Shown: positions 22,567-34,391, counted from the stretch's first letter. The stretch is DNA of 64,000 nt from Neckera pumila (GCA_963969595.1 OZ018418.1:1369001-1433000), one strand, 5' to 3'. Numbers and translations are program-made. Notes: generated by a model from the sequence alone, not told the origin.

Positions 22567-24219
22567 TTACTCTGCAACTCCCTCACCCAATGTAGGACTT
22601 TTGGGTTCCGCTGGTAGTTGGTTGAAGACGTCCCCCAAATTCCTGCTCCGCTCTCCGGCAGCAGGATCTGGAAGATCCGATCCTAGCAATGAGCCTAGTT
22701 GGATTTCTTGTCCAAGCCTAGGCCTTCGTTGACTCTTCTTTGACTCGGGAGTCCGATCCTTGGGCTCCCTCGGATTCAATCCTACTGCCGCAAACAATTC
22801 CAGCAGCAAGAGGTCCGAAAGTTGGATCTTCCTAGAGTACATGAATCCGTTCAGCTTCTGGCTGCTAACGTCCATCCGGTTGGCTGCTTTCCTTGCCGCC
22901 ACCATTGCTGCTTCCACCCAATCAGTGAAATCGGTCAGGATCCGAACTATCCGGGAACCGGATACTTTCTTCTCCTCGTGTACTCCCTTGTCAAATAACT
23001 CCGCCTTGATAGCGGCAAATCCAGACGCTCCAAGGATGGCCTTCATCGTTTTGGCCACCTTCCGGGTTGCGTCTGCCATCTCCCGGACTGCGACCTTATC
23101 CTCTTTGAAGGCAACCATCTCTATCTTCAAAGTGTCGACTTCCTCTTGAAGCCGACAAATCTCTGCCTCTTGCTTCCGGTGCTCGTCCGGATTGGTAATG
23201 TGTTGTGCTACCTTAGCCGGTAGACTACTATCTCCCGGCGCACCCACGAGCTCTCCAATATTGCAAAGGGTCCTTCTCCTGATCTCCCAATCCGCTTGTA
23301 TTTCATAGAGGATATTGGTCAACTGATTGAACGGATCAGCCGGGTCTTTGGCATCTGGCATCTCCACTTCTGGTCCTTGTTTGGGAGTTGACCGGTTGGT
23401 AGGAGGGGTTCCTCTCTTATGAGGAGGCGTCGTCTTCATCCGCTTCCTTATCCTGAGGTGCTCCTCCTCATCTTCTTCTTCCGTCTCGGATTTGGATCCG
23501 GATACGTCCTCCAGTTTGTCATCCGAATCCGACTCCCCATACTTCAGAATGGATATTTGCATGTTACATGTCTTCTCCTTCGTGTCGATGAGGAGTTCAT
23601 TGCATTGGTAGAGGTGAAAGAGGTAGGGACTCAAAGGAGTGGCCCTACTCTTTCCAACTCTCGTCACAAGCTGGGACACCAGATTACAAAAGATCCGGGC
23701 CCAATTCACCTTCCGTTCCCCGCTCAGAGCCCTGAAAATAGTGTTGTCGATGGTCATTGTCACCCTCGTAGGCTTCTCCGGATGGATGATCGGAATCAGG
23801 AATTGGAGAAGGCGGAGGTGTCGGTCGTCTATGCAATCCGCGACCACGTATCCATCCTTGTTGCTCGCCTCTCCATGAAACATATCATGGATGAATTCAG
23901 CCCTCCGTCCTGCCATGCCTATATCCCCTAACCAAAAGTTGTAGACCTCTCTCCACCTTTCTTCTTCCCACTCAGTTGGACGCCCCCGGACAGTGTTGTC
24001 TAACTAATTCGACAATTTGCCCCTTAGCTCTTTCACCATCCGCTCCTCTTTAAACACCCAGGGTTTATCCATCAACCCTTAATAGCCCATCGCACTGAGG
24101 TCGTCCATGAGCTCGGTTCTCACTGGTTCTTTTAGAAGGGATAACCAAAACTACTTTCCAAAGCTTAATCTTTGAGAAGAAATAGGCGCTCCCGGTCTAT
24201 TCTTACGAAGTTGAGACAT
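22567..24219 (-). pseudogene. Gypsy-family extra 3' ORF, copy C (551 codons, three stops)
   Basis: From ATG at 24217-24219 (MSQLRKNRPG...) the frame is continuous to the stop at 22567 except for three stops near residues 24, 47 and 72, all in contexts fitting Gln codons. From 23916 on it is fully open (449 codons). Order: N-terminal module (MDDLSAMGY, KPWVFKEE); a conserved block (PTRVTMTIDNTIF, VNWARIFCNLVSQL, SRATPLSPYLFHLYQ); a long acidic stretch (ESDSDDKLED, ETEEEDEEE); a coiled coil (residues about 330-400); then a Pro/Arg-rich tail. It lies between integrase and the 3' LTR on the same strand and has its own TATA box. Function unknown. The conserved block is the best handle and may be the putative plant transposon domain. 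Confidence 0.7.
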
Positions 24220-24356
24220 GAACATGGATTTTGCTAGCTCAACCCTTTCCGATTGCTACCTCACTCTCTCCTAGCCGCATGTCCCGTTCCTCACTTTCTC
24301 TCAGCCGATCTCAACCGGAAGGCAACCCAAAATTTGCAGCCCACACAATTTTGACC

Positions 24357-24388
24357 TCTCACGCACTCTCACGCACTCTCACGCACTT
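24357..24388. repeat. 10-bp tandem repeat in extra ORF leader
   Basis: 'ctctcacgca' is repeated three times without change in the leader between the TATA box and the start codon of the extra ORF. Confidence 0.8.
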
Positions 24389-24502
24389 GCACTTAAATTT
24401 CCACGCATACAACGGCTCTAGTGCAAACGGAGGCGTTAAAGCGCTCAAGGTCAACTCCAAAACTTGAGGAAAGTAAAGGAGCGAAAATGGGGACAACTAG
24501 CC

Positions 24503-24510
24503 TTTATATA
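24503..24510 (-). promoter_or_regulatory. Internal TATA box for the extra ORF
   Basis: The minus strand reads ACTATATAAAGG about 285 bp upstream of the extra ORF start and 270 bp after the pol stop. Such a strong TATA between pol and the last ORF suggests a subgenomic promoter. The rest of 24220-24782 holds no ORF. Confidence 0.5.
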
Positions 24511-24782
24511 GTCCGAGGACCCCAACTGGTCATCATGACCTTTTCCGGTCCGGTCCATAGCAATCCGGTTCAACCCTAATCCGATCCGAGATAAATCTCG
24601 ATGTGATTCCGCTGCTGAGTACTAATACTCTGACTAGATCAGAATCCAATTTATCCCTTACTGCATTAGCTTTGTCTATCTTCAGTCCTTTTCTGCCTCC
24701 TAGCAGGATCCGAATTCTAATTACTCGTTTCCATTCCAACTTTTAGGTAAACGAGGAAAAACCAAAATTTTTGGTTGCGACA

Positions 24783-25970
24783 TTACCCCTTCCTCATCTG
24801 TGAACGTCCTCGCAAACATCATTTGGAGTCGTCTGAAGAAGTAGCAGCGATGTACTTCCTTACCCTTAATCCGTTCACACGAGTGTCAAGCCATTGTTCT
24901 CGTAGATTTTCTAATTGCAGGGATCCGTTCTAGAAAACTTGATTAACTCGGAAAGGTCCCATCCATTGGGTATGCAATCTACCTGGAAAATCCTTGTGAC
25001 GATTGTCATAGAAGAAAACAAGTCCTCTCTCTTGGATTCCATGATTGACTGGATGTTTCCGATCATAGTCCTTCTTGCGCTTGTTCTGCACTCCCAGGGT
25101 TCTCTTTAAAGCCGCATTCCAGATCTTCTCCAAATCTTCAATGGCGAGGAGTTGGGGAAGTGTATCCTTTCTTGACTTTGCACTTTGAGCTGCCATGACT
25201 CTGAAAATTTCCACATCCAACTCCCCCCCATGGATTGCCTCCTGACTAAAGACCCAAAAGTACGGTGTCTTTCTGGTTGTTGTTTTCTTTGTAGTGTTGT
25301 ACGCATGGACTGCTGAAGATAGTTTCTGGTTCCAATCCGTCTTGTGAGGGGAAACCATCTTGTTCAAGATCTTACCTACAATCCTGTTTGCCCGCTCCGT
25401 CAGTCCGTTTGCTTTAGGATTGTAAGGAGTCGTCTTCCGATGCTTGATAAGGTACTTGGTTGTTAGGTTGACAATGAAATCATTGAGGAAATGGGTTCTC
25501 TAGTCGCTGACCAACTCAAGTTGGTGACCAGACCGCATGGGGATTTCTTCAAACAAAAAGTTTGCTGAAGTCTCCGCATCGTTCTTCCGTGGTGCTTCGG
25601 CCTCCACCCATTTGGTTGCATAATCCTTGGCTAGGATAATGTACCTCTTCTTCTATCCACTGACCGGAATGATGGGTCCAATAAAGTCTATCCTTTATTT
25701 CTCAAATGGTGCTAGAGGAGTAATAGGAGTCAATGGCCAGTGGTTCCGAAAGGATGGTGCCCTTGTCCGTTGGCACTGATTACAACTCGTAACAAAAATC
25801 CTCACATCTCGGTGTAAATACGACCACCATTATCCGATTGATCGGATCCGGTTTACTGTACTTACAAAGGCAAAATGCCCTCCTGAACTTCCAGCATGAA
25901 GAGCTTGGATTACTTTCTTCCGTTCCGGAGGTTCTAGACATTGCCTAAGAACGTCATCCATTCCTAGCTT
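24783..25970 (-). pseudogene. Gypsy integrase region of pol
   Basis: Reading on minus: an HHCC zinc-binding segment (LHAGSSGGHF ... CNQCQR, about 25780-25900); the core with first Asp in RIDFIGPIIPVSG; KDYATKWVEAEAPRKND; second Asp in VSD followed by a stop where TDQGTHF-type motifs have Gln; then RTHFLND; then TPYNPKANGLTERAN carrying the catalytic Glu (25388-25432). The C-terminal part (24783-25367) is open and ends with LDTRVNGLRVRKYI. All three catalytic acids are still present. It would insert the cDNA. Several single-base nonsense changes inactivate it, and no chromodomain is seen. Confidence 0.85.
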
Positions 25971-27520
25971 TTAAAGAACTCCTCTAATGAAAGTATAAGG
26001 AGCCATTTTCCTTTGGAAAATTTCTTTCTCCTCGTGACTCACCTGTTCCGGATATCTAGACTTCACTAAATAATCTATAATGTCTTGATAATCGGAAATA
26101 GACTCATCATTGAGGGAAAAGACCTTGCCCAAAGGAGAATCTAAATTTTCTATCACTATCGGATCTACCACCGAATTCGGGAATTCATCCGGAAACTCGG
26201 CAGAAATATCCGCGACAAATTTTTGTCCTCTTTGCCTCCAGAGGTAATCCGCATTAATGTTTGCCTTTTTGGACTTGACTACAACTTCATAATCAAACTT
26301 TTGTAAGAGCAAAATCCATCTAGCAATCCGGCTTGATAAATCCAGTTTGTTCACAAGGTATTTCAAAGAATCATGATCCATGTAAAAAATACCTTGTACC
26401 CCAGTAAATAATGCCGAAACCTCTTACAGGATTATACAATTGCTAGCGCTTCTTGTTCCATGGTTGTGTAATTCCGTTCCGCCAAACCCATTTGTCTGCT
26501 TGCATAATAAATTGGATTCTTCCGCTTCTTTGCATCGAATTGCCACATGATGGACCCTAAACACCAACCAGATGCATTGATAGTAACATGGAACTTTGTA
26601 GTTCAATCCGGATTTGACAGGATCGGAGCTTTAGCCAGCTAGGTCTTCAGATCTTTGAAGGCCTGCTATCTCCTTCCGGTGCAAACGAGTTCCGTATCTT
26701 TTTTGAGAAGTTCCGTGAGTGGAATAGCCTTCTTGGCATATCCATCGATGAACCGTCAATAGTAGCCTACACATCCAAGAAATCTATGGACTTCTTTAAC
26801 GCTGGTTGGAGGTAACAAGGAGAGCATCACTTTTACCTTCTCCAAATTTGCATGTAATCTGGTTCGGCTCACCACATGACCGAGTAGAATTCTGGATCCC
26901 ATTCCAAAAAAACATTTTCCCGGGTGTAGTTTCAAACTTGTCTCTCGGCATTTTGGGAATGTCTTCTTCAAACACTTGAGATGACTTTCCCGGCATTTTG
27001 GGAATGTCTTCTTCAAACACTTGAGATGACTTTCCCGGCTAAAAACCGCAAAGTCGTCTATGAATACCTCAATGAAATGCCAAAGGAAATCTTTGAAGAT
27101 GTCCATCATGAGTCGCTAAAATGTTCCGGGTGCATTACACAAACCCAATGGCATCCAAGTGAAGGCGTAAGTTCCCCATTCCGTCGTGAATGTTGTCTTC
27201 AATTGATTGCACCACCGGATGAATATTTAATTATAACCAAAAAATTCATCTAAGAAGTTGTAGCACTCATGTCCAGCAACGTGGTCCAAAATAATATCAG
27301 TGAAGAAAATAGTCCTTCTTTGTGGCTGTGTTCAATTTCCAAAAATCTTGGCAAACCCGGATTTGGACTTTCCCATTTGCTTCGACCTTCTTTGGAACAA
27401 CCACAATGGGAGAAACCCATTTGGAGTTGTGGACCGGATAAATGAATCCCGCCTCCAACAGTTGATCGATTTCCTCTTTGACCATCAACAAATACTTGGG
27501 ATTGAGCCAATACTGTTGCT
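25971..27520 (-). pseudogene. Gypsy reverse transcriptase - RNase H region of pol
   Basis: RT motifs: YPVHNSKWVSPIVVVPKK and VQIRVCQDFWKLN (27310-27460), GLCNAPGTF, and the catalytic FIDDFAVFS (about 27060). RNase H follows (26200-26640: INASGWCLGSI, NPIYYASRQM, YTTMEQEALAIV, then DHDSLKYLVNK). The reaction is copying of element RNA into DNA and removal of the RNA strand. Damage: stops at 27227-27229 (GYN-stop-IFI, Gln expected), 27116-27118 (GTF-stop-RLM, Gln expected) and 26756-26758 (GYY-stop-RFI, Arg expected). There is a local frame change between about 27290 and 26756, a 45-bp in-frame tandem duplication just after FIDD, and Asn replacing the first RNase H Asp (usual DASG). Confidence 0.9.
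26946..27035 (-). repeat. 45-bp perfect tandem duplication inside RT
   Basis: The unit at 26946-26990 is repeated without change at 26991-27035. In protein it doubles the 15 residues ESHLKCLKKTFPKCR downstream of the catalytic FIDD. It keeps the frame. Confidence 0.9.
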
Positions 27521-28967
27521 ATTGGATCGGAATGGATCCTTCCATCAAGTCAATGCGATGCTCTTCTAGATGAGAGGGAATTCCCTTGAGGTCGGATGGC
27601 TTCCAAGCAAAAATGTCAAGGTACTCCTTTAGAAGTTGAATATAACCGGATCTCTCCGTATCCTTGAAGAGTTTATTAAGGTAGAAACTCTTGTCGGGTC
27701 CAATACTCTCCTTCTCATAATTAGTGGGTGAAACAACCGCTTTGAATTTTTCCGTGTACACTTCCTTCAGAAAGGAAGCTAAATTTCCCCAACCAGATTC
27801 TCTTGTCTCACTCTCACTGGTCGGAAGATTTTTGCACCTGATTTGCTGAGTGATCCACTCAACTGTGAGCCGAACACTCGACTCCCCTAAGGATTGATCT
27901 TCCAACATTGTTTCTTGGATTTCTCCCGGTTCATGCTCTAACATAGCATCCGAGAATCCATAATTTGCCTTGGATTGGTGTTCGAACGGATCTACATAAT
28001 AGCTCGCGACGGAATCTTCCAGATCTGACCAGTCCGTCATGTAGCCATCCGAGTCGCTAGTCTCTCTCAAATGTTTCTCCATGGCCTAGGGAATCCGGGT
28101 GGAAGGTTTCCCTACCACCAGCTCCTTGGCTCCCCAATCCACAAGCACTCGAGTAGAATATAACCAAGGTCTTCCAAGTAGCATCGGAAAGGGTCTACCT
28201 TTATAAACACGGATGATGATGTAGTTCAACAAATAGTCCTTTTCTCCAATCCGGGTTGGCACTTGTGAAAGTCTACCAACCGGATGAACTCGAGACTAGT
28301 CCACCATCCGGAGAACTTGTTTTGTGGCTTCAAATGTAGTGAATCTTAACTCAAATGCTGTGTCTTCCAGCATCAAGTTAACTCCCGATCCGCCATCGAT
28401 GGGAACCTTGGAAATCGCACATCCTTCTATCTCCACAGTGACCTCTGGTGCTCCGAGATCTTCCGGTTGAGAAAAGTTAACTGCCACCACTGATAGTTTC
28501 ACCTTCTTCTTCCGATTCTGTATCTAGGCGTCTCGGATTAGCTTTTGGTACATCACATTGTCATACACGAGCTGTCCAATAGTCACATTTGCCTTCTAAT
28601 CCTTAATATCCTAGATGATGTAATACTCATGGGTACTCACATCCGGATTAATAATCACTGGAGTGTCACTAAAAGTAATCGTCTTCTGGTTCCGCACAAT
28701 ATCCGGTCCAAGGATTTTCGCTCAGATCTCTGCACTGATATCTATCGAAATCTGGTTATGGTCTACTCCCTCCTCCAAATGATCTACCTCCGGTTCCGGT
28801 CTCTTCTTTTGGGGAAGTGGATCCAAATTGCTACTCGATTCCGGTTTCCTCTTTGACTTCCTCTTGCTTCTCTTAACAAACCGTCCAGATTGGTTCCTGG
28901 TGGAAGTGCGGGTGGATACTCGATTGAACGTGCTCTCAGCTCCCACTAGCAGCTCCACCTCACACCA
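27521..28967 (-). pseudogene. Gypsy protease and protease-RT linker
   Basis: The retropepsin core reads AISKVPIDGGSGVNLMLED (about 28365-28430), a DGGS form of the Asp-protease triad known in plant Gypsy elements. It is followed by YKGRPFPMLLGRPWL (about 28170-28210), the hydrophobic-GR flap partner. A long acidic linker (27519-28082; SDSDGYMTDWSDLED) leads into RT. Stops occur at several places (for example VD-stop-SRVHP and IP-stop-AMEK), mostly TAG where Gln would fit. The frame is the same as in gag upstream and RT downstream, so gag-pol was one ORF. Confidence 0.75.
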
Positions 28968-30530
28968 TCACTTTTTTGGATTCTCCATTCCGGCTGAGTG
29001 ACCGTAGTTTAGTGCGGTCTGCTCCCTTGGAAGAATTTGCACTTGCTTGTGAACCGGCCGCGGTTGCACTGGTTTTAAATAGTCTTGCTCGGTATGTCCA
29101 TATTCTCCGCAATTTTGGTACGGCAAAATCCGTGGTGCACCTTGCCCTTGTCCCTTAATAGGACAACTACTAGCATAGTGTCCTGGTTCTTTGCAACAAT
29201 AACAAATCACCACTTGTCTATCCGGATATCCAGGTACTCGTATAGGTGGCTGCATCATTGGGCCTTGACTAGGTCCAGGTAAAAAGTTCCAATTCAACAC
29301 ATTCGAACGGTTTGGAACAGCAATACCTTTCCCTCTCTCATAAGTTGGCTGAACCTGGTAGACTTCTTCCTCTTCCTCGGCTGCCATGGTGTAGTAGATT
29401 TTTTCTTCTGAATACATATAGTGGACTTGTTTCGAAGCTGCTTTCTGGCATTCACTCGGATAGTGACCCGGTTCTCCACATCTTTTGCACCAAACATTGG
29501 CTCAAGAAGTCGAGACAATCCATCTTGGTCTCCGGTTCTCAACGAGGTTGACCTTGATTGCCTCCAGAGATTCTTGGATCTTCTTCATAAACTTCTTCGA
29601 ATCCGGATCCTTCGTCTTGACTTTAACGACAATCTTCTCTCTTTGACCCCTCTTGGATGAACGTTGGGGAGGCGACGTGCTCCGGTCCTCCTCCAAACTT
29701 GACAAATTGGGATCAGAAACTTTTGATCCGGATGACTCAGAACTGCTCTCCGAATCCGAAACATTCTTACGATGCTTTAACTTCCGGTCACTCCTCTTGC
29801 TCTTCTCCTTTTCTTTCTTCTCGCTTCTCCTTAGAGACTTTCGGAGTGATTGTGCTGAGTTCTCATAGTTGGTTGCAGCATCCATGGCTTCTCTAAGTGT
29901 CTTTGGTCTTGTTTGTCGGATTAGGAATCCCATAGATTCGGATAATCCAGCAACATACCACTCCACTTGTAGGCCAGGAGCAATCTTAGTAGTCAATTTC
30001 TGCATGAGCGCTTTTAACCTCTACCCACACTTTTGCACAGATTTGGTTGACTTCATAGTGAGTGTACTCAACCGGCCCAATGCTCTGGCCTTCCCACCTA
30101 CTTCCCGGAAAGTCTGTAGGAAGTCCGCTCTCAGCTGATCCCAGTTATTCCGGTTCAACATCGGAATGTCTTGGTACCACTTGAGAGCTTCCCCCTTTAG
30201 CAATCCTTAGAAGATTCTTTGTTGGGCAGCCTCATTCTCCTGATTGGCAAATGCGGTCAACTGAAACTTGCATAGCCACTCATCCGCATCCTGGCTTCCG
30301 TTGCCCTTGAAGCGCTTGTACCTCAACCGGGTCACTTTGTCTCCTTCTGGCAACGGCTCTTCCGCTTCCGGTTTCGATACTTGCTCAGAAGTTGGAGGTG
30401 TACTTCCCAATCTCGGACTCTTGTTTCTTTCTCCAGGTGCAGGCACAAAAATGGGTTGGTCTTCCGGTTCCGAAATATCTGGATCACTAAGACCTAGTCC
30501 AGACGATTCTCCATGTTGATCCTTCCTCAA
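28968..30530 (-). pseudogene. Gypsy gag
   Basis: Starts at MRKDQHGESSGLG. The capsid region carries DADEWLCKFQLTAFANQENE and LLKGEALKWYQDI with REVGGKARALGRLSTL, the plant Gypsy retrotransposon-gag pattern. A Ser/Lys/Arg-rich linker follows, then zinc knuckles: CKRCGEPGHYPSEC (29451-29496), CYCCKEPGHYASSC (29160-29206) and a broken third NCGEYGHTEQDY (about 29082-29115) that lacks its last Cys. Gag packages the element RNA. In-frame stops include TAA at 30207-30209 and TAG at 30021-30023, both at probable Gln codons; no frameshift is needed from 30530 to 27300. Confidence 0.85.
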
Positions 30531-30684
30531 TCATCTCTCACTTCTCATCCTTCTTCTCATGAGTACGAGATCCAATCTCTCCCTCTCTCTCTGTTGAAAA
30601 CCTAAACTAAAACAACAGCACGGAAATCAAAACAACTACTGACTTTTAGCTATTAGAGATAAAAATAAAGCCGATAGCTTTAGA

Positions 30685-30702
30685 ATCCCCGGCAGCGGCG
30701 CT
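30685..30702 (-). promoter_or_regulatory. Primer-binding site, tRNA-Asp type
   Basis: The minus strand reads AGCGCCGCTGCCGGGGA. This matches the complement of the plant tRNA-Asp 3' end (GGCGCCGTTGCCGGGGA) at all but about two positions. It lies 11 nt inside the LTR terminus and 155 nt upstream of gag. Confidence 0.75.
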
Positions 30703-30713
30703 TGATTTTTGTA

Positions 30714-30728
30714 TGTCATAGCACAAGG
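30714..30728 (-). mobile_element. 15-bp remnant of the 5' LTR
   Basis: TGTCATAGCACAAGG equals the 3' LTR terminus TGTCGTAGCACAAGG (21475-21489) with one change. From 30729 the sequence is unrelated AT-rich DNA. The 5' LTR was therefore lost except for its last 15 bp. Confidence 0.7.
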
Positions 30729-31854
30729 ATTTTATTTCAAAAATATATATATTGGAACGTAATAATGGGATAAAATACGTGTTATTCTTTTCATGAAGCA
30801 AGTCTCCACAATTCTTTAAGAAAATTAATAAATATAGGACATAATAATGCAATAAAATAGGTGCGACACTCCTTTTGGGGGGATCCAGAAAAGTTTCAAC
30901 TGTATTCTCTAAAATTAATGACTCTTGTAATTTTATTCAAAACCCGTGGGAAATTGAATCACTTTAGAAAATGGAAGTCTTTCTTATTAAAATAATTCAT
31001 ACATGAAGAAAGACAATGAAGAGGAATATGATTCTTCTAAAATAAGTAGAAGAACATAATAATGAAAGAAAACCAGTGCTCTTTTGCTTATTCAATAAAT
31101 AACCCTTCACAATAAAAAAAAAAAGGATTTGGATAGTACTAAATGGAAATGACTATTTTTTATGTATGAATAAATAACATTCATTCATAAAAGAAAACAC
31201 TAAAGACAATTTGCCTTCCAAAATAAAATTCAATCAAACATAATATTGATAAAAGTGAAACAAAATGGGTGCTCTTCTGATACAACTATACAAGAAAATA
31301 CTTATTCACAAATCTAAAAACAGAACGGGGTTAAGGCCTTCACTTTCTTCCAACAAAATTTGGAAATAATACTAAAAAATAAAAAGGGTGTTCATTGTTT
31401 GAAAAAAAAGAATTGGAACCTCCATTAGCAAATAAATAGCAAATTAGCAATAGCATTTAATTTTAAAAAAAACTAGAACATAATAACATAATAATGAAAG
31501 GAAGTGACTAAGAAAGTGCATTTTTTTTTATATGCATGGGAAGTTGGGAATTGTCTACAATTATTTAGAAAAGTAATAAGTCTTTTTTTTTTGGTTCAAA
31601 TATTGGAAACATAATAACCTAGAAGAAAAAGTCTATTTGGAAATAAAGAAAAAATATAAAGAGGGTTGTCATTCTTAAAGATATATATATATATATATAT
31701 CAAAATCTATTAACAAAAAGAAATAGGTGTTTCCCTTCTCATATCTTAAATTTAACTTCAACTATCAGAAAATGAACAACGGTTTAGAGTTTCAGGAAGA
31801 AAAACATAATAAAAAACTCAAATGAGTATTTTTTGCTCATGAATTTCATTATCC
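30729..31854. repeat. AT-rich region with degenerate periodic repeats
   Basis: The motif 'gaacataataatgaaa' followed within about 20 bp by 'gggtgctcttt'-like words recurs at about 30756, 30836, 31052, 31238, 31365, 31477, 31607 and 31800. This suggests an old satellite with an irregular 80-200 bp period. (AT)n at 31681-31700. No ORF of note. Confidence 0.45.
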
Positions 31855-32796
31855 TAAACTCGTAAACAAATAAGGCTATTTTCCTGCCAAAAGAAACTGA
31901 AAACAGCCAATTCCATAGCAAAGACCACCAAAAAGTTGGAATGTTTTTCTTCTTTTCATATCTAAGCGAAGGATCTTATATGTAATTTGTTTGACAATTT
32001 GTGGAAAATATTTAAGAATTTCAGACCGCATGAATTGCAAGATATTTCTATTTGAACTACATATGAGGTGGTTCTCTAGCATATTGTGGGACTAAATTTC
32101 CTGAATTTGAACATTATGCACTTTAATTTCATGCTCTACAAAGTTTTGACCTTTAAATCTTTATATTTTATAGGGGAAAATTGAGTTGAGAGTGTACCAA
32201 GAAAAAGAAGATAAAATAAAAATTATTTTCATTATTAAAAAATTGTTAAATACAAGTAGCCAAGTACGTAAAAGATAGAAGGATAATATGGATTTTTGAT
32301 GTCCAGTATATCGAATTAAAATTCAGTAATTCAATAATTTTGAGATTATTCTAGCACAAAAACTATACGACATAGACCTATTTTATTTTATTTATGTAAA
32401 AATCACATTTGTAAATGAATCCTACACAAGATAATATTCAAAAAGATGCTCTAAGTGCCCAAATAATAAGATTGCCCACAACTTTTTCAAAACAAATCCA
32501 AATGGAATGAATAAAAGCTATTCAGTTAAAAAAATATATATTTTATGGTGGAAAAAAATAATTTAAAAAAAATGCAAAATTCTGTTGGCTGTCCCTTCTC
32601 CCCTATTTGAGCTTTCTTAGGCACAACTTGTGTTTACGGTAGAGGATTATAAAAAAATGATATTCCCAAAGAGATTATCAGTTCTCTTATCTTCAAAAAA
32701 AGTTGTAAAATGTAATCACGAGAAGAACTCAGCCCTTACGAACCTGCTTGAATTTCCAAATGTCCCTTGAATGGATAATGGTCCTTGCAAGGTTAT
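31855..32796 (+). mobile_element. piggyBac-like MITE, old copy (31.9 kb)
   Basis: The left end TAAACTCGTAAACAAATAAGG and right end GGTCCTTGCAAGG plus TTAT are degenerate forms of the TTAA-bounded termini. The interior shares 'gatgctctaagtgcccaaa', 'ccaaatggaatgaataaaag' and 'cccttctcccctatttgagc' with the copies at 54044 and 60709. Confidence 0.6.
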
Positions 32797-33229
32797 TTAG
32801 GAAAAAAATAGACAGTGTATTCATGGTTTTGACAAAAATCCAATATTAAAATGCAAGAGAATGTGTGCTCTTCATTTTAGCTCTTATGATAGATATCCAG
32901 AACAATTTTGTATAAATTAGCAAATGTTCTTATTTTATCGTATAAAAGAAAACATTCTCTAATAAGGAAAACAAAAAAAATGGGTACTTTTATTTTCAAC
33001 AAAAGAAAGGTTGAAAAATAAAATCAATTAATCCAGGGTGTTTTTTTAATTTAACATAAAATTCAAAGACAATAAACTTTAAGCGGTCTTATAATATTTG
33101 TGCATTAAAGATTCCCACCTTTATTTCTGGCCACCACTATCTTTTTTTTTATAAAATAATTATTCTATGATCCAAAAAAAGATGACATTTTACATTCTCA
33201 TGAAGGAAATAGTTAAGGATACTAATCCT
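32797..33229. other. No gene recognised
   Basis: AT-rich; carries two more 'tgtgctcttcatttt / atgggtactttt' words like those of 30729-31854. Confidence 0.4.
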
Positions 33230-34188
33230 TTAACTCCTACAAAACCAACATGCGTTTCTAAAGTATTGACTACATAGACATTTTGGGCACAATGAATGTC
33301 ACTATAGATTTCTATATTTGGGCCCCAATTTTAATAAAAGATGTAGACAAGGAATCATTGTAAGGTCCAACAATTTTTATAATTTCTCAATGAACAATTA
33401 TCCAAGCTATCCCATAATATATAGTTTGTTATTTTGATTTTGAGCTTGGACAGCTGGCGCAGATTTAAGTAATTCACTTTCTTCATAAACAAGAAGTAGC
33501 AAAACTGTTTTCTAGAGTTTTATTCATAGAGACCTTTGAGTCAATCAGTTTTCATGATATCAATGAATCTAACGTTAGAGACATTCAACTCTATAAACAC
33601 CAATTATTATTTTTGTATTTGAAAATATATTTTAAAGTCCTTTATTTAAGTCAAGTTCCAATATTTTTGAAGAAAATAGAAACCTTAGGTGTAGATTGTT
33701 CATTACAACATTGCCACTACTAAGATTGGTCTTTTTTATTTCATATATAAATTCTTAACAATTCAATATTTCAAATCATGTTCATTCCTTCTTTGTACTC
33801 ACTATTTCTTTCCTATATACTGTACAAATCCAACTGATGTGAAATATCTCAAGCATGACACCCATTTATTCAGGAAAAACAATCCAAAGAAACATTACTA
33901 CTATGCACATTTTTCCATAGAAAAATAAGCTTCCGTAGTGCAATTGCCAAGTTTATTGGGGGGCCCTCAAAAAGGTTTTATTTCATTTGAATGCTTATAT
34001 ATTGCAATCCCTACGGTGGAAACTTCTGAAATTCTGTAACAAATGGGATCAAGACAGCATACTACTACATCCAAACATTACATATGTTGAAAAATTAGTT
34101 TTTAGAAGAAAATTAGTACTTCTTAAAGAAATGGGAGGTTCCAAATTTCGCAGGTGAAAACATAGTCATGGAACAATGCAAAGGTTAA
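33230..34188 (-). mobile_element. piggyBac-like MITE, old copy (33.2 kb)
   Basis: TTAA (33230-33233) plus CTCCTACAAAACCAACATGCG at the left, and CAATGCAAAGG plus TTAA (34185-34188) at the right. It has the same orientation and interior words as copy 1 (14290): 'catgcaagtggaaatatctc'-type segment, 'ctacatccaaacattacatatgt'. It is more diverged. Confidence 0.6.
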
Positions 34189-34391
34189 GGATGTGTTCAA
34201 GTACTAATGTGTTGAAATGTCATGGTGCTTTTTCACATCCTTATGGGATTATAAGGGCATAAGCCAATTTCAAAGTCATTATATACATAATATTTCAGGG
34301 ACAATTTTGAAAGAGAAAACATTATATTTCAAAATTATTCAAAGTAATTGCCATCAAAAAAAGTTGCCCAAACCCATTTCTTTGCACTGGG

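Noticed and set aside
22760..23149. Plus-strand ORFs across the extra ORF and gag-pol (22760-23149, 23419-23931, 29085-29282 and others)
   Set aside because: They are shadows of minus-strand coding sequence with recognisable gag, protease, RT and integrase motifs.
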